From contig CM069589.1 in the NCBI GenBank assembly GCA_035771175.1, positions 23,640,201 to 23,704,200 of the forward strand: 64,000 nucleotides of DNA. Reading direction: 5' to 3'. Of this stretch, positions 11,101 through 22,700 are shown piece after piece (the stretch's first letter is position 1; each line of letters opens with the position of its first letter). A model generated the notes under the pieces. It was not told the DNA's origin and ran no database searches. It saw nothing but the letters and a program-made list of their open reading frames with translations. Origin of the DNA: Paratinospora sagittata. Taxonomy: Eukaryota > Streptophyta > Magnoliopsida > Ranunculales > Menispermaceae. The translations under genes and the position numbers were made by a program.

Positions 11101-13000
11101 GATTCAATTACTTCAGAAAAATTCAAATAAACTTACAGTTTAATCTTGACAGTGATATGAGTTAATAAAAAGGCGTTGAAAATATTGTTTCTTCTTCTTT
11201 CCAAGGAATGTGCAATCACTCAAATCGGAGTCTAGGACAAAACGTTATGGCTATTTGAATGTTTGTTACCCATTGACCAACATACTTATGAATCTAATCA
11301 GCAATAAAAATTCAAAAAACTGTAGCCATTTCTTTCGAAGTGTGATTTGAGTTATTCAAAAGACATTTAAAATATCGTTTCTTCCTCTTTCCAACGCATT
11401 TTCAATCACTCAAATCAATGTCAAGAATAAAATGTTATGGCTATTTGAATGTTTTTTGCCAATCAATCAACTTACTTATCGAAAAAATCGGGAAGAAAAG
11501 TCCAAATAGCCGTAACTTTTCATCCCGACTTTGATTTGAATGATTGAAAAATAATTGAAAATGTCTTTCCTTCCTATTTCTAACGCATGTTCAATCACAC
11601 AAATTGGAGTCGGACTGAAATAGTTGTGGTTATTTTAAAGTTTCACACCGATCATTCAATTACTTCTCCATTGAATCGATAAGAAAAATTCAGATAGACT
11701 TATAGTTTAATCTTGACAGTGATATGAGTTAATAAAAAGGCGTTGAAAAAATATTGTTTCTTCTTCTTTTCAAGGAATGTGCAATCACTCAAATTGGAGT
11801 CTGGGACAAAAGGTTATGGCTATTTGAATGTTTGTTACCCATTGACCAACATACTTATGAATCTAATCAGCAATAAAAATTCAAAAGCCGTAGCCATTTC
11901 ATTGGAAGTGTGATTTGAGTTATTCAAAAGGCGTTTAAAATATCGTTTCTTCCTCTTTCCAACGCATTTTCAATCACTCAAATCAAAGTCAAGAATAAAA
12001 TATTATGGCTATTTGAATGTTTTTTGCCAATCAATCAACTTACTTATCGAAAAAATCGTGAAGAAATGTCCAAATAGCCGTAACTTTTCATCCCGACTTT
12101 GATTTGAATGATTGAAAAATAATTGAAAATGTCTTTCCTTCCTATTTCTAACGCATGTTCAATCACACAAATTGGATTCGGAATGAAAAAGTTGTGGTTA
12201 TTTTAAAGTTTCACACCGATCATTCAATTACTTCTCGATTGAATCGATAAGAAAAACTCAAATAGACTTACAGTTTCATCGGGACACTGATATGAGTTAA
12301 TAAAAAGGCGTTGAAAATATTGTTTCTTATTCTTTCCAAGGAATGTGCAATCACTCAAATTGGAGTCTGGAAGAAAAGGTTATGGCTATTTGAATGTTTG
12401 TTACCCATTGACCAACATACTTATGAATCTAATCAGCAATAAAAATTCAAAAAACCGTAGCCATTTCTTTCGAAGTGTGATTTGAGTTATTCAAAAGACA
12501 TTTAAAATACCGTTTCTTCCTGTTTTCAACGCATTTTCAATCACTCAAACCAAAGTCAGGAATAAAATGTTATGGCTATTTGAAAGTTTTTTGCCAATGA
12601 ATCAACTTACTTATCGAAAAAATCGTGAAGAAAAGTCCAAATAGCCGTAACTTTTCATCCCGACTTTGATTGGAATGATTGAAAAATAATTTAAAATGTC
12701 TTTCCTTCCTATTTCTAACTCATGTTCAATCACACAAATTGGAGTCGGAATGAAAAAGTTGTGGTTATTTTAAAGTTTCACACCGATCATTCAATTACTT
12801 CTCGATTGAATCGAAAAGAAAAATTCAAATAGACTTACAGTTTAATCTTGACAGTGATATGATTAATAAAAAGGCGTTGAAAATATTGTTTCTTCTTCTT
12901 TTCAAGGAATGTGCAATCACTCAAATTGGAGTCTGGGACAAAACGTTATGGCTATTTGAATGTTTGTTAACCATTGACCAACATACTTATGAATCTAATC
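8170..13000. repeat. Mixed monomer zone without a clean HOR
   Basis: Landmarks are 8478, 9045, 9611, 10178, 10744, 11296, 11865, 12431 and 12997. X/Y alternation breaks here: two Y in a row (8478, 9045) and two X in a row (10744, 11296). Relative to block 1, one extra monomer is present, since the gccgtagcc monomer expected near 8.5 kb appears one unit later. Individual monomers resemble different members of other blocks. This is the pattern left by repeated unequal exchange rather than by simple HOR amplification. Confidence 0.75.
11105..11125. repeat. 15-bp deletion in subunit B giving the only 552-bp monomer
   Basis: Between landmarks 10744 and 11296 the spacing is 552 bp. Subunit B here reads ttacttcagaaaaattc, where other copies carry tcgattgaatcgata between ttacttc and agaaaaattc. 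The loss falls between 11114 and 11115 and removes the whole 13-bp dyad of subunit B. Neighbouring sequence is otherwise normal. Confidence 0.9.
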
Positions 13001-15830
13001 AGCAATAAAAATTCAAAAGCCGTAGCCATTTCATTGGAAGTGTGATTTGAGTTATACAAAAGGCGTTTAAAATATCGTTTCTTCCTCTTTCCAACTCATT
13101 TTCAATCACTCAAATCAAAGTCAAGAATAAAATGTTATGGCTATTTGAATATTTTTTGCCAATCAATCAACTTACTTATCGAAAAAATCGTGAAGAAATG
13201 TCCAAATAGCCGTAACTTTTCATCCCGACTTTGATTTGAATGATTGAAAAATAATTGAAAATGTCTTTCCTTCCTATTTCTAACGCATGTTCAATCACAC
13301 AAATTGGAGTTGGAATGAAAACGTTGTGGTTATTTTAAAGTTTCACACCGATCATTCAATTACTTCTCGATTGAATCAATAAGAAAAATTCAAATAGACT
13401 TGCAGTTTAATCGGGACACAGATATGAGTTAATAAAAGGGCGTTAAAAATATTGTTTCTTCTTCTTTCGAAGGAATGTGCAATCACTCAAATTGGAGTCC
13501 TGAAGAAAACGTTATGGCTATTTGAATGTTTGATACCCATTGACCAACATACTTATGAATCTAATCAGCAATAAAAATTCAAAAAACCGTGGCCATTTCT
13601 TTCGAAGTGTGATTTGAGTTATTCAAAAGACATTTAAAATGTCGTTTCTTCCTCTTTCCAACGCATTTTCAATCACTCAAATCAAAGTCAGGAATAAAAT
13701 GTTAAGGCTATTTGAATGTTTTTTGCCAATAAATCAACTTACTTATCGAAAAAATCGGGAAGAAAAGTCCAAATAGCCGTAACTTTTCATCCCGACTTTG
13801 AGTTGAATGAATGAAAAATTATTGAAAATGTCTTTCCTTCCTATTTCTAACGCACGTTCAATCACACAAATTGGAGTCGGAATCAAAAATTTGTGGTTAT
13901 TTTAATGTTTCACACCGATCATTCAATTACTTCTCGATTGAATCGATAAGAAAAATTCAAATAGAGTTACAGCTTAATCCTGACACTGATATGAGTTAAT
14001 AAAAAGGCGTTGAAAATATTGTTATTTCTTCTTTCGAAGGAATGTGCAATCACTCAAATTGGAGTCTGGGACAAAACGTTATGGCTATTTGAATGTTTGT
14101 TTCCTATTGACCAACATACTTATGAATCTAATCAGCAATAAAAATTCAAAAGCCATAGCCATTTCATTGGAAGTGTGATTTGAGTTATTCAAAAGGCGTT
14201 TAAAATGTTGTTTCTTCCTCTTTCCAACGCATTTTCAATCACTCAAATCAAATTCAAGAATAAAATGTTATGGCTATTTGAATGTTTTTTGCCAATCAAT
14301 TAACTTACTTATCGAAAAAATCGTGAAGAAATGTCCAAATAGCCGTAACTTATCATCCCGACTTTGATTTGAATGATTGAAAAATAATTGAAAATGTCTT
14401 TCCTTCCTATTTCTAACGCATGTTCAATCACACAAATTGGAGTCGGAATGAAAAGTTGTGGTTATTTTAAAGTTTCAGACCGATCATTCAATTACTTCTC
14501 GATTAAATCGTTAAGAAAAATTCAAATAGACTTACAGTTTAATCGGGAAACTGATATGAGTTAATAAAAAGGCGTTGAAAATATTGTTTCTTCTTCTTTC
14601 GAAGGGATGTGCAATCACTCAAACTGGAGTCTTGAAGAAAACGTTATGGCTATTTGAATGTTTGTTACCCATTGACCAACATACTTATGAATCTAATCAG
14701 CAATAAAAATTCAAAAAACCGTGGCCATTTCTTTCGAAGTGTGATTTGAGTTATTCAAAAGACATTTAAAATATCGTTTCTTCCTCTTTCCAACGCATTT
14801 TCAATCACTCAAATCAAAGTCAGGAATAAAATGTTATGGCTATTTGAATGTTTTTTGCCAATCAATCAACTTACTTATCGAAAAAATCGGGAAGAAAAGT
14901 CCAAATAGCCGTAACTTTTCATCCCGACTTTGAGTTGACTGAATGAAAAATAATTGAAAATGTCTTTCCTTCATATTTCTAACGCACGTTCAATCACACA
15001 AATTGGAGTCGGAATCAGAAATTTCTGGTTATTTTAATGTTTGACACCGATCATTCAATTACTTCTCGATTGAATCGATAAGAAAAATTCAAATAGAGTT
15101 ACAGTTTAATCCTGACACTGATATGAGTTAATAAAAAGGCGTTGAAAATATTGTTATTTCTTCTTTCGAAGGAATGTGCAATCACTCAAATTGGAGTCTG
15201 GGACAAAACGTTATGGCTATTTGAATGTTTGTTTCCCATTGACCAACATCCTTATTAATCTAATCAGCAATAAAAATTCAAAAGCCGTCGCCATTTCATT
15301 GGAAGTGTGATTTGAGTTATTCAAAAGGCGTTTAAAATATCGTTTCTTCCTCTTTCCAACGCATTTTCAATCACTCAAATCAAAGTCAAGAATAAAATGT
15401 TATGGCTATTTGAATGTTTTTTGCCAATCAATCAACTTACTTATCGAAAAAATCGTGAAGAAATGTCCAAATAGCCGTAACTTTTCATCCCGACTTTGAC
15501 TTGAATGATTGAAAAATAATTGAAAATGTCTTTCCTTCCTATTTCTAACGCATGTTCAATCACACAAATTGGAGTCGGAATGAAAACGTTGTGGTTATTT
15601 TAAAGTTTCACACCGATCATTCAATTACTTCTCGATTGAATCGATAAGAAAAATTCAAATAGACTTACAGTTTAATCGGGAAACTGATATGAGTTAATAA
15701 AAAGGCGATGAAAATATTGTTTCTTCTTCTTTCGAAGGAATGTGCAATCACTCAAATTGGAGTCTTGAAGAAAACGTTATGGCTATTTGAATGTTTGTTA
15801 CCCATTGACCAACATACTTATGAATCTAAT
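13000..15830. repeat. Return of the block-1 HOR (offset 11314 bp)
   Basis: Landmarks 12997, 13563, 14130, 14695, 15262 and 15828 correspond to 1683, 2249, 2816, 3382, 3949 and 4515, a constant offset of about 11314 bp (20 monomers). The diagnostic variants recur in the same order: gttggaatg with gtcctgaag, then ccatagcc, then gccgtcgcc. Alternation of X and Y is restored. Point differences are more frequent than between the two copies of block 1, so this copy is older or came from another variant of the HOR. Confidence 0.8.
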
Positions 15831-16066
15831 CAGCAATAAAAATTGAAAAAACCGTGGCCATTTCTTTCGAAGTGTGATTTGAGTTATTGAAAAGACATTT
15901 AAAATCTCGTTTCTTCCTATTTCCAACGCATTTTCAATCACTCAAATCAAAGTCATGAATAAAATGTTATGGCTATTTGAATGTGTTTTGCCAATCAATC
16001 AACTTACTTATCGAAAAAATCGTGAAGAAAAGTCCAAATAGCCGTAACTTTTCATCCCGACTTTGA

Positions 16067-19000
16067 GTTGAATGATTGAAAAATAATTGAAAATGTCTTT
16101 CCTTCCTATTTCTAACGCATGTTCAATCACACAAATTGGAGTCGGAATCAAAAATTTGTGGTTATTTTAATGTTTCACACCGATCATATAATTACTTCTC
16201 GACTGAATCGATAAGAAAAATTCAAATAGAGTTACAGTTTAATCCTGACACTGATATGAGTTAATAAAAAGGCGTTGAAAATATTGTTTCTTCTTCTTTT
16301 CAAGGAATGTGCAATCACTCAAATTGGAGTCTTGAAGAAAACGTTATGGCTATTTGAATGTTTGTTACCCATTGACCAACATACTTATGAATCTAATCAG
16401 CAATAAAAATTCAAAAAACCGTGGCCATTTCTTTCGAAGTATGATTTGAGTTATTCAAAAGTCATTTAAAATATCGTTTCTTCCTCTTTCCAACGCATTT
16501 TCAATCACTCAAATCAAAGTCAGGAATATAATGTTATGGCTATTTGAATGTTTTTTGCCAATGAATCAACTTACTTATCGAAAAAATCGTGAAGAAAAGT
16601 CCAAATGGCCGTAACTTTTCATCCCGACTTTGATTTGAATGATTGAAAAATAATTGAAAATGTCTTTCCTTCCTATTTCTAACGCATGTTCAATCACACA
16701 AATTGGAGTCGGAATGAAAAAGTTGTGGTTATTTTAAAGTTTCACACCGATCATTCAGTTACTTCTCGATTGAATCGATAAGAAAAATTCAAATAGAGTT
16801 ACAGTTTAATCCTGACACTGATATGAGTTAATAAAAAGGCGTTGAAAATATTGTTATTTCTTCTTTCGAAGGAATGTGCAATCACTCAAATTGGTGTCTG
16901 GGACAAAACGTTATGGCTATTTGAATGTTTGTTACCCATTGACCATCATACATATGAATCTAATCAGCAATAAAAATTCAAAAGTCGTAGCCATTTCATT
17001 GGAAGTGTGATTTGAGTTATACAAAAGGTGTTTAAAATATCGTTTCTTCTTCTTTGCAACGCATTTTCAATCACTCAAATCGAAGTCAGGAATATAATGT
17101 TATGGCTATTTGAATGTTTTTTGCCAATGAATCAACTTACTTATCGAAAAAATCGTGAAGAAAAGTCCAAATAGCCGTAACTTTTCATCCCAACTTTGAT
17201 TTGAATGATTGAAAAATAATTGAAAATGTCTTTCCTTCCTATTTCTAACGCATGTTCAATCACACAAATTGGAGTCGGAATGAAAAAGTTGTGGTTATTT
17301 TAAAGTTTCACACCGATCATTCTGTTACTTCTCGATTGAATCGATAAGAAAAATTCAAATAAACTTAAAGTTTAAACTTGACAGGATACGAGTTAATAAA
17401 AAGGCGTTGAAAATATTCTTTCTCCTTCTTTCCAAGGAATGTCAATCACTTAAATTGGAGTCTGGGACAAAACGTTATGGCTTTTTGAATGTTTGTTACC
17501 CATTGACGAACATACTTATGAATCTAATCAGCAATAAAAATTCAAAAAACCGTGGCCATTTCTTTCGAAGTGTGATTTGAGTTATTCAAAAGACATTTTA
17601 AATATCGTTTCTTCCTATTTCCAACGCATTTTCAATCACTCAAATCAAAGTCAGGAATAAAATGTTATGGCAATTTGAATGTGTTTTGCCAATCAATCAA
17701 CTTACTTATCGAAAAAATCGTGAAGAAAAGTCCAAATAGCCGTAACTTTTCATCCCGACTTTGATTTAAAGGATTGAAAAATAATTGAAAATGTCTTTCC
17801 TTCCTATTTCTAACGCATGTTCAATCACACAAATTGGATTCGGAATGAAAAAGTTGTGGTTATTTTAAAGTTTCACACCGATCATTCAATTACTTCTCGA
17901 TTGAATCGATAAGTAAAATTCAAATAGACTTACAGTTTAATCGGGAAACTGATATGAGTTAATAAAAAGGCGATGAAAATATTGTTTCTTCTTCTTTCGA
18001 AGGAATGTGCAATCACTCAAATTGGAGTCTTGAAGAAAACGTTATGGCTATTTGAATGTTTGTTACCCATTGACCAACATACTTATGAATCTAATCAGCA
18101 ATAAAAATTCAAAAAATAGTGGCCATTTTTTTCGAAGTGTGATTTGAGTTATTGAAAAGACATTTAAAATATCGTTTCTTCCTCTTTCCAACGCATTTCA
18201 ATCACTCAAATCAAAGTCATGAATAAAATGTTATGGCTATTTGAATGTGTTTTGCCAATCAATCAACTTACTTATCGAAAAAATCGTGAAGAAAAGTCCA
18301 AATAGCCGTAACTTTTCATCCCGACTTTGAGTTGAATGAATGAAAAATAATTAAAAATGTCTTTCCTTCCTATTTCTAACGCACGTTCAATCACACAAAT
18401 TGGAGTCGGAATAAAAAATTTGTGGTTATTTTAATGTTTCACACCGATCATTCAATTACTTCTCCATTGAATCGATAAGAAAAATTCAAATAGAGTTACA
18501 GCTTAATCCTGACACTGATATGAGTTAATAAAAAGGCGTTGAAAATATTGTTATTTCTTCTTTCGAAGGAATGTGCAATCACTCAAATTGGAGTCTGGGA
18601 CAAAACGTTATGGCTATTTGAATGTTTGTTTCCCACTGACCAACACACTTATGAATCTAATCAGCAATAAAAATTCAAAAGCCATAGCCATTTCATTGGA
18701 AGTGTGATTTGAGTTATTCAAAAGGCGTTTAAAATATCGTTTCTTCCTCTTTCCAACGCATTTTCAATCACTCAAGTCAAAGTCAAGAATAAAATGTTAT
18801 GGTTATTTGAATGTTTTTTGCCAATCAAATCAACTTACTTATCGAAAAAATCGTGAAGAAATATCCAAATAGCCGTAACTTTTCATCCCGACTTTGAGTT
18901 GAATGATTGAAAAATAATTGAAAATGTCTTTCCTTCCTATTTCTAACGCATGTTCAATCACACAAATTGGAGTCGGAATCAAAAATTTGTGGTTATTTTA

Positions 19001-19710
19001 ATGTTTCACACCGATCATATAATTACTTCTCGACTGAATCGATAAGAAAAATTCAAATAGAGTTACAGTTTAATCCTGACACTGAAATGAGTTAATAAAA
19101 AGGCGTTGAAAATATTGTTTCTTCTTCTTTTCAAGGAATGTGCAATCACTCAAATTGGAGTCTTGAAGAAAACGTTATGGCTATTTGAATGTTTGTTACC
19201 CATTGACCAACATACTTATGAATCTAATCAGCAATAAAAATTCAAAAAACCGTGGCCATTTCTTTCGAAGTGTGATTTGAGTTATTCAAAAGTCATTTAA
19301 AATATCGTTTCTTCCTCTTTCCAACGCATTTTCAATCACTCAAATCAAAGTCAGGAATATAATGTTATGGCTATTTGAATGTTTTTTGCCAATGAATCAA
19401 CTTACTTATCGAAAAAATCGTGAAGAAAAGTCCAAATGGCCGTAACTTTTCATCCCGACTTTGATTTGAATGATTGAAAAATAATTGAAAATGTCTTTCC
19501 TTCCTATTTCTAACGCATGTTCAATCACACAAATTGGAGTCGGAATGAAAAAGTTGTGGTTATTTTAAAGTTTCACACCGATCATTCAGTTACTTCTCGA
19601 TTGAATCGATAAGAAAAATTCAAATAGAGTTACAGTTTAATCCTGACACTGATATGAGTTAATAAAAAGGCGTTGAAAATATTGTTATTTCTTCTTTCAA
19701 AGGAATGTGC
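16067..19710. repeat. 2831-bp tandem duplication split by an imported block
   Basis: Landmarks are 16395, 16962, 17526, 18093, 18659 and 19226. The sequence from 16067 recurs from 18898 at an offset of 2831 bp (five monomers), marked by gatcatataattac with ctcgactgaatcg, by caaaagtcgtagcc, and by the 564-bp monomer reading aatgtcaatcac. The first copy is interrupted at about 17.92-17.94 kb by a block of different origin that ends at 18897. Confidence 0.8.
17941..18897. repeat. Block matching 7760-8716, 10181 bp away
   Basis: From cgggaaactg at 17941 to actttga at 18897 the text follows 7760-8716, including rare variants: caaaaaatagtggcc, ctccattgaatcg, cccactgaccaacac and the one-base insertion caatcaaatcaac. 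I noticed one difference (gttatagc near 8053 against gttatggc). At both ends it joins sequence of the 16-kb family. Which copy is the donor cannot be told. Confidence 0.8.
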
Positions 19711-22700
19711 AATCACTCAAATTGGAGTCTGGGACAAAACGTTATGGCTATTTGAATGTTTGTTACCCATTGACCATCATACTTATGAATCTAATCAGCA
19801 ATAAAAATTCAAAAGTCGTAGCCATTTCATTGGAAGTGTGATTTGAGTTATACAAAAGGTGTTTAAAATATCGTTTCTTCTTCTTTGCAACGCATTTTCA
19901 ATCACTCAAATCGAAGTCAGGAATATAATGTTATGGCTATTTGAATGTTTTTTGCCAATGAATCAACTTACTTATCGAAAAAATCGTGAAGAAAAGTCCA
20001 AATAGCCGTAACTTTTCATCCCGACTTTGATTTGAATGATTGAAAAATAATTGAAAATGTCTTTCCTTCCTATTTCTAACGCATGTTCAATCACACAAAT
20101 TGGAGTCGGAATGAAAAAGTTGTGGTTATTTTAAAGTTTCACACCGATCATTCTGTTACTTCTCGATTGAATCGATAAGAAAAATTCAAATAAACTTAAA
20201 GTTTAAACTTGACAGGATACGAGTTAATAAAAAGGCGTTGAAAATATTCTTTCTCCTTCTTTCCAAGGAATGTCAATCACTTAAATTGGAGTCTGGGACA
20301 AAACGTTATGGCTTTTTGAATGTTTGTTACCCATTGACGAACATGCTTATGAATCTAATCAGCAATAAAAATTCAAAAAACCGTGGCCATTTCTTTCGAA
20401 GTGTGATTTGAGTTATTCAAAAGACATTTTAAATATCGTTTCTTCCTATTTCCAACGTATTTTCAATCACTCAAATCAAAGTCAGGAATAAAATGTTATG
20501 GCAATTTGAATGTGTTTTGCCAATCAATCAACTTACTTATCGAAAAAATCGTGAAGAAAAGTCCAAATAGCCGTAACTTTTCATCCCGACTTTGATTTGA
20601 AGGATTGAAAAATAATTGAAAATGTCTTTCCTTCCTATTTCTAACGCATGTTCAATCACACAAATTGGATTCGGAATGAAAAAGTTGTGGTTATTTTAAA
20701 GTTTCACACCGATCATTCAATTACTTCTCGATTGAATCGATAAGTAAAATTCAAATAGACTTACAGTTTAACCTTGACAGTGATATGAGTTAATAAAAAG
20801 GCGTTGAAAATATTGTTTCTTCTTCTTTTCAAGGAATGTGCAATCACTCAAATTGGAGTCTGGGACAAAACGTTATGGCTATTTGAATGTTTGTTACCCA
20901 TTGACCAACATACTTATGAATCTAATCAGCAATAAAAATTCAAAAGCCGCAGCCATTTCATTGGAAGTGTGATTTGAGTTATTCAAAAGGCGTTTAAAAT
21001 ATCGTTTCTTCCTCTTTCCAACGCATTTTCAATCACTCAAATCAAAGTCAAGAATAAAATATTATGGCTATTTGAATGTTTTTTGCCAATCAATCAACTT
21101 ACTTATCGAAAAAATTATGAAGAAATGTCCAAATAGCCGTAACTTTTCATCCCGACTTTGATTTGAATGATTGAAAAACAATTGAAAATGTCTTTCCTTC
21201 CTATTTTTAACGCATGTTCAATTACACAAATTGGAGTCGGAATGAAAACGTTGTGGTTATTTTAAAGTTTCACACCGATCATTCAATTACTTCTCGATTG
21301 AATCGATAAGAAAAATTTGAATAGACTTACAGTTTAATCGGGACACTGATATGAGTTAATAAAAAGGAGTTGAAAATATTGTTTCTTCTTCTTTCGAAGG
21401 AATGTGCAATCCCTCAAATTGGAGTCTTGAAGAAAACGTTATGGCTATTTGAATGTTTGTTACCCATTGACCAACATACTTATGAATCTAATCAGCAATA
21501 AAAATTCAAAAAACCGTGGCCATTTCTTTCGAAGTGTGATTTGAGTTATTCAAAAGACATTTAAAATACCGTTTCCTCCTGTTTTCAACGCATTTTCAAT
21601 CACTCAAATCAAAGTGAGGAATATAATGTTATGGCTATTTGAATGTTTTTTGCCAATGAATCAACTTACTTATCGAAAAAATCGTGAAGAAAAGTCCAAA
21701 TGGCCGTAACTTTTCATCCCGACTTTGATTGGAATGATTGAAAAATAATTGAAAATGTCTTTCCTTCCTATTTCTAACTCATGTTCAATCACACAAATTG
21801 GAGTCGGAATGAAAAAGTTGTGGTTATTTTTAAGTTTCACACCGATCATTCAATTACTTCTCGATTGAATCGATAAGAAAAATTCAAATAGACTTACAGT
21901 TTAATCTTGACAGTGATATGAGTTAATAAAAAGGCGTTGAAAATATTGTTTCTTCTTCTTTTCAAGGAATGTGCAATCACTCAAATTGGAGTCTGGGACA
22001 AAAGGTTATGGCTATTTGAATGTTTGTTACCCATTGACCAACATACTTATGAATCTAATCAGCAATAAAAATTCAAAAGCCGTCGCCATTTCATTGGAAG
22101 TGTGATTTGAGTTATTCAAAAGGCGTTTAAAATATCGTTTCTTCCTCTTTCCAACGCATTTTCAATCACTTAAATCAAAGTCAAGAATAAAATATTATGG
22201 CTATTTGAATGTTTTTTGCCAATCAATCAACTTACTTATCGAAAAAATTATGAAGAAATGTCCAAATAGCCGTAACTTTTCATCCCGACTTTGATTTGAA
22301 TGATTGAAAAATAATTGAAAATGTCTTTCCTTCCTATTTCTAACGCATGTTCAATCACACAAATTGGAGTCGGAATGAAAACGTTGTGGTTATTTTAAAG
22401 TTTCACACCGATCATTCAATTACTTCTCGATTGAATCGATAAGAAAAATTCAAATAGACTTACAGTTTAATCGGGACACTGATATGAGTTAATAAAAAGG
22501 AGTTGAAAATATTGTTTCTTCTTCTTTTGAAGGAATGTGCAATCACTCAAATTGGAGTCTTGAAGAAAACGTTATGGCTATTTGAATGTTTGTTACCCAA
22601 TGACCAACATACTTATGAATCTAATCAGCAATAAAAATTCAAAAAACCGTAGCCATTTCTTTCGAAGTGTGATTTGAGTTATTCAAAAGACATTTAAAAT

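Noticed and set aside
12540..12690. Compensatory changes in the palindrome arms (caaaccaaag in the left arm, gattggaatg in the right arm)
   Set aside because: When aligned, the two changes fall at different positions of the stem and do not restore pairing, so they are not evidence of selection on the hairpin.
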